The notes under the pieces were generated by a model. The model worked only from the letters and a program-made list of their open reading frames with translations, made no database searches and was not told the DNA's origin. This document shows, piece by piece, positions 1-5,253 of a stretch of 5,307 nt of DNA. This DNA is from an uncultured Acetatifactor sp. (GTDB taxonomy: Bacteria > Bacillota > Clostridia > Lachnospirales > Lachnospiraceae): contig CANRZC010000187.1 in the NCBI GenBank assembly GCA_947644185.1, positions 1 to 5,307 of the forward strand, written 5' to 3'. The translations under genes and the position numbers were made by a program. Position 1 is the stretch's first letter, and each line of letters starts with the position of its first letter.

Positions 1-83
1 CGAGTGAGTACCATTCGTCGCCGCCTTCGGCTTCCTGGCGGAAGGGGTCACAGCATCACTTTCATGTCGAAGCCTTTGGCCCA
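1..83 (-). pseudogene. Possible frameshifted fragment of a D-2-hydroxyacid dehydrogenase fused to the accD 5' end
   Basis: From codon 94 of the upstream frame the translation reads WAKGFDMKVML, then TGA (50-48). In the frame offset by one base, 49-2 is open and reads DPFRQEAEGGDEWYSL. Joined, these resemble the end of the NAD-binding Rossmann region of D-isomer 2-hydroxyacid dehydrogenases (pattern VAxxAKxFGMKVxxYDPF followed by a SLDELL-type segment), not AccD. Loss of two bases from a TG repeat at about 54-49 would explain the stop. The similarity covers under 30 residues and was judged by eye, so it is tentative. The sequence runs to the window edge, so the rest of any such gene is not visible. 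Confidence 0.3.
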
Positions 84-362
84 TCGCGCCACTCTGTCCC
101 GGTTTACCATTTTCCCACACTTCGGGCAGCGGATCCTGTAATCTTCCTTCTCTTGCATTTGCGTGCTTTGCTCTGTCCGGGACTCTCTCCCCTCCAAAGT
201 GGCTGCATTCTGGGGTCCAGCCACTTCTGCTGCCTGGGACACCTCTAGCCTGTCTTTTCGGAGGTCCCTTTTCCCATCTGACTGTGTTCCAAAAAAGAGC
301 GTCCGCTTTTCCTGCAAACGGTTCTGTTTTCCAGATATCCTTTTTCCCCAAAAGCTCTTCAT
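48..362 (-). CDS. accD: Probable 5' part of acetyl-CoA carboxylase carboxyltransferase beta subunit, interrupted
   Basis: A 104-codon frame overlapping the fabZ stop by four bases (ATGA), with a strong GGAGG (370-374) seven bases upstream inside fabZ, so it is almost certainly a translated operon gene. Residues 77-93 read IRCPKCGKMVNRDRVAR, resembling the first half of the AccD zinc ribbon (E. coli has CDSCGQVLYRAELER). Only one CxxC pair (Cys79, Cys82) is present. The second pair, expected about 15 residues later, is replaced by unrelated sequence and a TGA stop, and the ~280-residue carboxyltransferase domain is missing. The 78 residues before the first Cys are charged and of low complexity, longer than in E. 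coli AccD. As written, the product could not transfer carboxyl groups. Assignment rests on a short motif plus its usual place after fabZ; a free-standing small zinc-ribbon protein is the alternative. Confidence 0.6.
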   Translation of the reverse strand: MKSFWGKRISGKQNRLQEKRTLFFGTQSDGKRDLRKDRLEVSQAAEVAGPQNAATLEGRESRTEQSTQMQEKEDYRIRCPKCGKMVNRDRVARWAKGFDMKVML

Positions 363-826
363 ACCTGTCCCTCCGATGCGCCCTCTTCTTTCCCCTGGGT
401 CCCTATGGTAAAGGTGAGCTGCGCCTGGGCTACCACTTTGCCATCCACAGTAGCCACCGCCTGGCTTACACCCATGGGGCCCTTGCTCCTTATGACTTCG
501 GTCTCCAAAGTCAGCACATCCCCTGGCAACACCTTTTTCCGAAATCTAGCCTTGTCTATCCCAGCCAAATAAGCCGTGCACCCTTTCCACTGTGGCGCCG
601 ACAGCATGGCAACTGCCCCCACCTGGGCCAGCGCTTCCAGGATCAGCACCCCTGGCATCACAGGGTTTCCTGGAAAATGCCCCTGAAAATAAGGCTCCCC
701 CATGCTGACACACTTCCGCCCCAATGCTCTCTTTCCCTCCTCCAGTTCCTCAATGGTATCTACCAGCAAAAAAGGATACCTGTGGGGAATCACTTCCATA
801 ATCTCCTTCGCCGTATACAAAGACAT
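359..826 (-). CDS. fabZ: 3-hydroxyacyl-ACP dehydratase
   Basis: A 155-residue single hot-dog-fold dehydratase that converts 3-hydroxyacyl-ACP to trans-2-enoyl-ACP. The N-terminal IPHRYPFLLVD (13-23), the active-site helix GHFPGNPVMPGVLILEALAQ (49-68) with His50 and Glu64 as the catalytic pair, and FRKKVLPGD (95-103) are hallmarks of FabZ. It is about 10-15 residues longer than usual because of a Gly/Glu-rich tail (GTQGKEEGASEGQV). A FabN-like dehydratase/isomerase cannot be excluded from sequence alone, but no separate fabZ is nearby, so FabZ is the simplest reading. AAGGG (836-840) lies 9 bases before the ATG. The stop overlaps the next start as ATGA. Confidence 0.95.
   Translation of the reverse strand: MSLYTAKEIMEVIPHRYPFLLVDTIEELEEGKRALGRKCVSMGEPYFQGHFPGNPVMPGVLILEALAQVGAVAMLSAPQWKGCTAYLAGIDKARFRKKVLPGDVLTLETEVIRSKGPMGVSQAVATVDGKVVAQAQLTFTIGTQGKEEGASEGQV
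370..374 (-). promoter_or_regulatory. Ribosome binding site of the accD-like gene, inside fabZ
   Basis: GGAGG on the minus strand, seven bases before the ATG at 362 and within the last codons of fabZ. With the ATGA stop/start overlap it supports real, coupled translation of the downstream frame despite its odd length. Confidence 0.8.
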
Positions 827-850
827 AACCTATTTCCCTTTCTATCCAAC

Positions 851-868
851 CATTTCAGCCATTTCAGC
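851..868 (-). repeat. Short tandem repeat in the fabF-fabZ gap
   Basis: A 9-bp unit (GCTGAAATG on the minus strand) is present twice in tandem within the 56-base gap between fabF and fabZ. The gap has no room for accB and no terminator. It resembles the GGCTGGAAGA repeat of the fabD-fabG gap, but a function cannot be claimed. Confidence 0.5.
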
Positions 869-882
869 CTAATACTACAACA

Positions 883-2127
883 TTATCTTTCTTTTGCGCA
901 CATCTTGCCCAGAAGAATACTTGCATTATGCCCTCCAAAGCCCAGAGAGTTGCTGAGGGCATAGGGCACCTGCTCCACATGGCTCTCCTGGCAATAGTCC
1001 AGATCCATCTCCCCTTCAGTCTCCTTTAGCCCCACGGTTCTGTGCAGGAAGCCCTGCTGCATCTCTTTGATACAGGTGATGAATTCCACCGCTCCTGCAG
1101 CCCCCAGCAAATGCCCTATCATGGATTTGGTGGAGTTGACTCTTAAGTGCTTTGCATGGGCACCGAATGCCAGCTTAATGGCCCTTGTCTCAAACAGATC
1201 ATTGAGCTGTGTGGCTGTGCCATGGGCATTGATATAGCCTAGGGCTTCTGGCTCTATGCCCCCATCCTCCAGGGCATTTCGCATAGCCCTGGCCGCTCCT
1301 GCACCATCCTCTGCAGGGGAGGTGATATGGTAGGCATCGCTGGCGCAGCCATAGCCCAGCACCTCCCCATAAATGTGGGCATCCCTGGCTCTGGCATGTG
1401 CCAGCTCCTCCAAAATCACAATGCCAGCGCCCTCACCCATGATGAAGCCATTCCTGTCCTTGTCAAAAGGAATAGAACATCTGTTTGGATCCGTGCTGTC
1501 AGAAAGGGCATTCAACGCTCCAAATCCTGCGATTCCCGTAGGGCAAACTGCAGCCTCGGTTCCTCCTGCCACGCACACATCCAGCTCCCCGTATTGGATA
1601 GCCCGGAAGGCTTCCCCAATGGCATTGGTACCTGTGGCACAGGCTGTGGTCACGCTGAGGCTCTTTCCTTTTAAACCGTATGCAATGCTCACATTGCCCG
1701 CCGCCATATTGGATATCATTAACGGCACGAATAGAGGGCTGACTCTGGAGGGTCCTCTGTCCGCCAGTCTGGCACACTCCCGCTCCATGGCCTGCATGCT
1801 TCCCACGCCACTTCCCACAAAGCATCCCACACGCCAGGCATCCTCTTTTTCCATAACAAGTCCTGCGTCCGCTATGGCCTCTCCCGCTGCCGCCACAGCA
1901 TACTGGCAGAAAGGCTCCATACGTCTGGCTGCCTTTTTGTCCATGTAACGCTCCGGTTCGAAGTCCTTTACCTCCGCTGCCAGACTGCATTTAAAATTGC
2001 TGGCATCAAATCTTGTAATGGGCCCGAAGCCGATTCTCTCCTGCTGAATGCTCTCCCAGAAAGCCTCCACGCCAATGCCGATAGGCGTCACAGCACCCAT
2101 TCCTGTGACCACAACTCTTCTCCTCAT
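883..2127 (-). CDS. fabF: 3-oxoacyl-ACP synthase II (beta-ketoacyl-ACP synthase II)
   Basis: A 414-residue thiolase-fold condensing enzyme that decarboxylates malonyl-ACP and extends acyl-ACP by two carbons. From the chosen start MRRRVVVTGMGAVTPIG, the nucleophile is Cys163 (TTACATGTNA), with His302 (NAHGTAT), Lys334 and His339 (STKSMIGHLLGAAGAVE). Numbering is within one of E. coli FabF (Cys163, His303, Lys335, His340). The gating loop GFGGHNA (396-402) has the His found in Bacillus-type FabF. The frame stays open upstream to an ATG at 2175, but that start would overlap fabG and add a non-family tail (MVWYKKKSFGWYGGCG). The ATG at 2127 has GGAGG 7 bases upstream. KAS II is preferred over KAS I (FabB) because of the Firmicute context. 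A 56-base gap precedes fabZ, where accB is often found. Confidence 0.95.
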   Translation of the reverse strand: MRRRVVVTGMGAVTPIGIGVEAFWESIQQERIGFGPITRFDASNFKCSLAAEVKDFEPERYMDKKAARRMEPFCQYAVAAAGEAIADAGLVMEKEDAWRVGCFVGSGVGSMQAMERECARLADRGPSRVSPLFVPLMISNMAAGNVSIAYGLKGKSLSVTTACATGTNAIGEAFRAIQYGELDVCVAGGTEAAVCPTGIAGFGALNALSDSTDPNRCSIPFDKDRNGFIMGEGAGIVILEELAHARARDAHIYGEVLGYGCASDAYHITSPAEDGAGAARAMRNALEDGGIEPEALGYINAHGTATQLNDLFETRAIKLAFGAHAKHLRVNSTKSMIGHLLGAAGAVEFITCIKEMQQGFLHRTVGLKETEGEMDLDYCQESHVEQVPYALSNSLGFGGHNASILLGKMCAKER

Positions 2128-2134
2128 TCCACAA

Positions 2135-2139
2135 CCTCC
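2135..2139 (-). promoter_or_regulatory. Ribosome binding site deciding the fabF start
   Basis: GGAGG on the minus strand, seven bases before the ATG at 2127. This site, together with the family-typical N-terminus MRRRVVVTGMGAV, favours 2127 over the in-frame ATG at 2175, which overlaps the end of fabG. Confidence 0.85.
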
Positions 2140-2161
2140 ATACCAGCCGAAGCTCTTCTTT

Positions 2162-2932
2162 TTATACCAAACCACCGTCCACGCATATGACCTGCCCCGT
2201 TATATAGTCCGACCTGTTCCCAGCCAGGAAGGCCACCAGCTCCGCCACATCCCAGACACTGCCCATCCTACCCATGGGAATGGAGGACACAGCCGCTTCC
2301 CGGGTTCTCTGGGGCATGCCAGAAGTCATCTCTGTCTCAATGAAGCCTGGCGCCACAGCATTGACACAAATATTTCTTTCTGCCAGCTCCTTTGCCACAC
2401 TTTTTGTCAGGCCGATGAGCCCTGCCTTTGAGGCGGCATAGTTGGCCTGACCCGCATTGCCCACCACACCGGACACTGATGCAATATTAATGATCTTTCC
2501 TTTTTTCTGTTTCAAGAAATATCTGGTGAGATGGCGTATGGTGTGAAAAGCGCCCTTCAAGTTTGTATTTAAGACATAATCATAGTCGCTTTCAGACATG
2601 CGCGCCACCAGATTATCCCTGGTCACGCCTGCATTATTCACCAAAATATCCACATGTTTGTATTTTCCTATAATTTCCTCCACCATCTGTCTGCACGCAG
2701 CAAAATCAGACACATCGCATGCAACAGCCTCACCCTGTCCGCCTGCTGCCTCAATCTGTGCCACCACCTCCAGCGCTCGCTCCCTGGAGCCATTGTAATT
2801 TACCAGCACCAAAGCTCCCTGTCTTGCCAGTGAAATTGCAATGGCGCTGCCAATCCCCCGACTGGCTCCCGTCACCAGTGCCACCTTGCCGGAAAGCTCC
2901 TGCCCTGTGGCCAATGTCTTTTCCTCTTCCAT
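2162..2932 (-). CDS. fabG: 3-oxoacyl-ACP reductase
   Basis: A 256-residue short-chain dehydrogenase that reduces 3-ketoacyl-ACP to 3-hydroxyacyl-ACP with NADPH. The Rossmann nucleotide-binding motif TGASRGIG is at 21-28 and NNAG at 99-102. The catalytic tetrad is Asn124, Ser152, Tyr165 and Lys169 (in NYAASKAG), with the same spacing as Escherichia coli FabG. The C-terminus ITGQVICVDGGLV is typical. The protein begins about ten residues earlier than most FabGs, with an acidic leader before GKVALVTG. This start is favoured because purine-rich Shine-Dalgarno sequences (AAGGA at 2937-2941, GGGAG at 2942-2946) precede the ATG. Position between fabD and fabF makes FabG much more likely than another dehydrogenase of the same fold. 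The TAA stop is 34 bases before the fabF start chosen here. Confidence 0.96.
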   Translation of the reverse strand: MEEEKTLATGQELSGKVALVTGASRGIGSAIAISLARQGALVLVNYNGSRERALEVVAQIEAAGGQGEAVACDVSDFAACRQMVEEIIGKYKHVDILVNNAGVTRDNLVARMSESDYDYVLNTNLKGAFHTIRHLTRYFLKQKKGKIINIASVSGVVGNAGQANYAASKAGLIGLTKSVAKELAERNICVNAVAPGFIETEMTSGMPQRTREAAVSSIPMGRMGSVWDVAELVAFLAGNRSDYITGQVICVDGGLV

Positions 2933-2951
2933 TTCTTCCTTCTCCCTGCTA

Positions 2952-2976
2952 TCTTCCAGCCATATGTCTTCCAGCC
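2952..2976 (-). repeat. Short direct repeat in the fabD-fabG gap
   Basis: GGCTGGAAGA occurs twice on the minus strand (2976-2967 and 2961-2952), 15 bp apart, in the 80-base gap before fabG. The gap has no reading frame of note and no hairpin terminator. The role is unknown; it may be slippage-derived spacer. Confidence 0.5.
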
Positions 2977-3012
2977 CATTCCCGTATCAGCGCCAATGCC
3001 TACAGTGCTGTT

Positions 3013-3924
3013 CTATGGGCAAAACCCATCCAGATCCTCCACCTTGCCTATGCTCCATACCTTTGCACCAGGCTCTATTTTCTTTAGGAAACCGGTCAGC
3101 GTCCGCCCAGGTCCAATCTCCACAAAAGTATCCACCCCATCTGCAAGCATCCGCTCCATGCTCTCCCGCCATCTGACAGTGGAGGATACCTGCTTTGCCA
3201 GAAGCTCCTTCACTGGAGAGCTCTCTGTCACATATTCCGCCTCCACATTGCACAGATAGGGAATCCTCGGCATCTCCACTCTGACCCTTTTAAGCTCTGC
3301 CGCCAGCCTCTTCTCCGCTCCAGACAACAGGCTGGAATGAAAGGGACCGCTGACCTTTAGGGGAATACAGCGCCTTGCCCCAGCACTTTTCAGCTTTTCG
3401 GAGGCCTGCTCCACTGCCTCTGCCTCCCCAGTGATCACAAGCTGCCCTGGACAGTTGTCATTGGCAATGGACACAATGCCTTTGGTCTCCTGGCAGATCT
3501 GGCGTATTTTTTCAGGTTCCAGCCCAATGACTGCTGTCATGGCGCCTCCCTGTGGATATGCCTCCTGCATAAAAATCCCTCTGCAGCGAATGAGCCGAAA
3601 CAGTGCTGGAAGCTCTATGACTCCCGCAGCCGCCAGGGCGCCATATTCCCCCAGACTTAAGCCTGCGCAGCAGTCCGCTTTGATTTTCTTATCCTCCAGC
3701 ACCTTCAAAATCGCCACCTCTGTGGTCAGCATGGCGATCTGTGTGTACTCTGTAATATCCAGCCTGTGATTTTCTGTAAAGCAAAGCGCTGCCACGTCCA
3801 GTCCTGTGGCCTCACTGGCCATGTCATAGATCAGTCTAGCCTTTGGAAAGGTCTCATAAAAATCCTTGCCCATGCCGCTGTACTGTGCGCCCTGCCCGGG
3901 AAAAATAAATGCTGTCTTGCCCAT
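3013..3924 (-). CDS. fabD: Malonyl-CoA:ACP transacylase
   Basis: A 303-residue alpha/beta-hydrolase-like acyltransferase, close to the usual ~310. It moves malonyl from CoA to ACP, making the extender substrate for the condensing enzyme. The N-terminal FPGQGAQ (8-14) forms the oxyanion region. The nucleophile is Ser90 in GLSLGEY (88-94); the Leu in place of the enterobacterial His (GHSLGE) is common in Firmicutes. Arg115, which binds the malonyl carboxylate, and catalytic His196 in GPFHSSLL (193-200) are present, as is the C-terminal EIGPGRTLTGF (269-279). The ATG follows the fabK TAA with no spacer (TAAATG), and its Shine-Dalgarno GGAG (3934-3937) lies inside fabK, so translation is probably coupled. 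An 80-base gap follows before fabG. Confidence 0.96.
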   Translation of the reverse strand: MGKTAFIFPGQGAQYSGMGKDFYETFPKARLIYDMASEATGLDVAALCFTENHRLDITEYTQIAMLTTEVAILKVLEDKKIKADCCAGLSLGEYGALAAAGVIELPALFRLIRCRGIFMQEAYPQGGAMTAVIGLEPEKIRQICQETKGIVSIANDNCPGQLVITGEAEAVEQASEKLKSAGARRCIPLKVSGPFHSSLLSGAEKRLAAELKRVRVEMPRIPYLCNVEAEYVTESSPVKELLAKQVSSTVRWRESMERMLADGVDTFVEIGPGRTLTGFLKKIEPGAKVWSIGKVEDLDGFCP

Positions 3925-4857
3925 TTATATCCACTCCGTTCTAAACAGACCTTCTGCCTGCTCCATGATTTCTCTGATTATCTGGCTACAGCTCTGTTCC
4001 CTGACTACCAGACCCGCGATCTGTCCAGCCATCAGTGTGCCATTTACGGTATCGCCTTCTAGCACCGCCCTGCGCAGCGCCCCCACTGTCAGCTGCTCCA
4101 ACTCTGCAAAGGAAGCGCCTGCCTTTTCTAACTTCAGATATTCCCTTGTCATCTGATTGCGCAGCTGGCGCACCGGATGTCCATGGCTCATGCCTGTTAC
4201 CTGGGAATCGATATCCTTGGCAGCCAAAATTTTCTTCTTATAATTGTCGTGGGCAATGGACTCCTTTGCCACCACAAACCGCGTACCCATCTGAACTGCC
4301 TCTGCCCCCAGCATAAAAGCTGCCGCAAAGCCTCTGCCGTCTCCGATTCCTCCTGCGGCGATGACAGGTATCTCCAGCGCATCTGCCACCTGAGGCACAA
4401 GTGTCATGGTGGTAGATGCCCCGATATGTCCCCCGGCCTCCATCCCTTCCGCCACCACACCGTCAGCTCCGCTGCGCTCCATCATACGGGCCTGTGCCAC
4501 GCTGGCCACCACCGGAATCACCTTCACGCCCGCAGCCTTCCAGTCTGCCATATATTTGCCAGGGTTGCCAGCACCAGTGGTCACTGCCCGCACGCCCTCT
4601 TCTATCACTACCTTCGCAATGGCATCCGCCTCAGGATTCATCAACATGATATTCACACCGAAGGGCTTATCTGTCAAAGCTCTGCACTGCCTTATCTGCT
4701 CCCGCACTGTCTGGGCTTTTGCAGCACCCGCACCGATAATGCCGAAGCCTCCAGCCTCAGATACAGCAGCGGCCAAATGACATTCTGCCACCCAGGCCAT
4801 ACCACCCTGGATAATGGGATAGGTAATTCCCAAAAGCTCTGTTATCCTTGTCTTCAT
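3925..4857 (-). CDS. fabK: Enoyl-ACP reductase II (FMN-dependent, FabK)
   Basis: A 310-residue TIM-barrel flavoprotein of the nitronate monooxygenase/FabK superfamily. FabK catalyses the last step of each elongation cycle, reduction of trans-2-enoyl-ACP with NAD(P)H via FMN. Visible motifs are PIIQGGMAW (14-22), a glycine-rich stretch near 33-45, EGMEAGGHIG (137-146) with His144 at the position of the catalytic histidine of pneumococcal FabK, and the phosphate-binding AAGGIGDGRG (167-176). Its place between acpP and fabD supports enoyl reductase over nitronate monooxygenase. The start has GAGG at 4866-4869, 8 bases upstream. The stop TAA directly abuts the fabD ATG. No FabI-type reductase is in the window. 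FabK enzymes are known to be insensitive to triclosan; applying that here is inference. Confidence 0.95.
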   Translation of the reverse strand: MKTRITELLGITYPIIQGGMAWVAECHLAAAVSEAGGFGIIGAGAAKAQTVREQIRQCRALTDKPFGVNIMLMNPEADAIAKVVIEEGVRAVTTGAGNPGKYMADWKAAGVKVIPVVASVAQARMMERSGADGVVAEGMEAGGHIGASTTMTLVPQVADALEIPVIAAGGIGDGRGFAAAFMLGAEAVQMGTRFVVAKESIAHDNYKKKILAAKDIDSQVTGMSHGHPVRQLRNQMTREYLKLEKAGASFAELEQLTVGALRRAVLEGDTVNGTLMAGQIAGLVVREQSCSQIIREIMEQAEGLFRTEWI

Positions 4858-4881
4858 TTTCCCATCCTCACAGTTTTATGA

Positions 4882-5115
4882 CTACATCTCAATGCCTTTG
4901 GCCTGCAGATACTCCATCACATCCTTCACTGTTCCCAGCTTCTCCAGGTCCTCCGATGGAATGTCCACCTCAAATTCATCCTCCAGCGCCATCACCAGTT
5001 CAAACAAATCCAGCGAATCCGCGTCCAAATCCTCTTTAAAGCTGGTGTCCTCTGTGATCACAGCCCCTTCTGCATTTAATTTCTCCTCGATAACTGCCTT
5101 TAATTTCTCAAACAT
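4882..5115 (-). CDS. acpP: Acyl carrier protein (ACP)
   Basis: A 77-residue acidic protein, the usual length for ACP. It carries the growing acyl chain as a thioester on a 4'-phosphopantetheine arm and presents it to the soluble cytosolic FAS II enzymes. The attachment site is Ser34 in the motif DADSLDLFEL (31-40), followed by the acidic recognition helix (LVMALEDEFEVDIP), which is diagnostic of the family. The start is fixed by AAGGAG at 5124-5129, 8 bases before ATG. It is the first gene of the operon, lying directly downstream of the promoter and operator array; its TAG stop is 24 bases before fabK. The FAS context argues against a carrier protein for polyketide, nonribosomal peptide or D-alanine transfer. 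The holo-ACP synthase gene (acpS) that would modify it is not in the window. Confidence 0.97.
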   Translation of the reverse strand: MFEKLKAVIEEKLNAEGAVITEDTSFKEDLDADSLDLFELVMALEDEFEVDIPSEDLEKLGTVKDVMEYLQAKGIEM

Positions 5116-5168
5116 AACTTTTTCTCCTTTTCCTTCTACTTTTTATTGTTTTCAATACTAGATCATAT

Positions 5169-5185
5169 AGTTTGATTATCAATTT
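5169..5185. promoter_or_regulatory. FabT-like operator, site 1
   Basis: AGTTTGATTATCAATTT matches the published streptococcal FabT box ANTTTGATTATCAAATT at all but one defined position. FabT is a MarR-family repressor of FAS II genes whose DNA binding is enhanced by acyl-ACP. The site lies in the transcribed leader about 35-50 bases after the expected start, between promoter and acpP. The regulator gene itself is not in the window, so its identity is inferred from the site. Confidence 0.7.
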
Positions 5186-5234
5186 ATTTGAAATACTAAT
5201 TATTTGATATTCAAACTATTTGAAATAATAACCC
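5171..5234. repeat. Four-unit, 16-bp-period TTTGA operator array
   Basis: TTTGA starts at 5171, 5187, 5203 and 5219, exactly 16 bp apart. The units are TTTGATTATCAATTTA, TTTGAAATACTAATTA, TTTGATATTCAAACTA and TTTGAAATAATAACCC. Units 1 and 3 are palindromic FabT-like sites. Units 2 and 4 share TTTGAAATA and TAA and have weak second half-sites. The array runs from the -10 box into the leader. It is read here as a multi-site operator, though the protein that binds it is not shown by the sequence. Confidence 0.65.
5201..5217. promoter_or_regulatory. FabT-like operator, site 2
   Basis: TTTGATATTCAAA (5203-5215) is a perfect inverted repeat of TTTGA around a 3-bp centre, the half-site arrangement of the FabT box. 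It sits at or just after the expected transcription start and 32 bp (about three helical turns) from site 1, so two dimers would lie on the same face of the DNA. It is a good position for direct repression of the acpP promoter. Confidence 0.65.
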
Positions 5235-5253
5235 TAATAAAAAGAAATGTCAA
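5225..5253 (-). promoter_or_regulatory. Main sigma-70/SigA-type promoter of the fab operon
   Basis: On the minus strand, TTGACA (5253-5248) is separated by exactly 17 bp from TATTAT (5230-5225): a perfect -35 and a -10 with one mismatch. The transcription start is expected near 5219-5217, leaving a leader of about 100 bases before acpP. The -10 hexamer lies inside the fourth unit of the TTTGA array, so a repressor bound there would block RNA polymerase. No terminator or second clear promoter is visible between acpP and accD, so all genes are probably cotranscribed. Confidence 0.8.

Noticed and set aside
284..964. 226-codon plus-strand frame opposite fabZ and the end of fabF
   Set aside because: It spans two real genes antisense, has no domain or plausible ribosome binding site, and is Pro/His-rich as antisense shadows often are.
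1499..1990. 163-codon minus-strand frame inside fabF
   Set aside because: It is the alternative frame of fabF, whose own frame has all catalytic residues in place; the translation is Gly/Arg/Cys-rich and unlike a known family.
2128..2175. Upstream in-frame ATG at 2175 as the fabF start
   Set aside because: It overlaps fabG, adds 16 residues foreign to the family and has no better ribosome binding site than the GGAGG before the ATG at 2127.
2987..3253. 88-codon minus-strand frame over the 3' end of fabD
   Set aside because: It is an out-of-frame reading of the intact FabD C-terminal region, Gly/Trp/Cys-rich, with no supporting motif.
4177..4881. 234-codon open frame on the plus strand opposite fabK
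   Set aside because: It is antisense to a clear fabK; its His/Cys/Pro-rich translation matches no family and looks like a shadow of codon bias.
5153..5200. FapR-type operator suggested by AATACTA (5154-5160) and ACTAAT (5195-5200)
   Set aside because: The halves are not arranged as a FapR palindrome; the TTTGA/TCAAA sites explain the region better.
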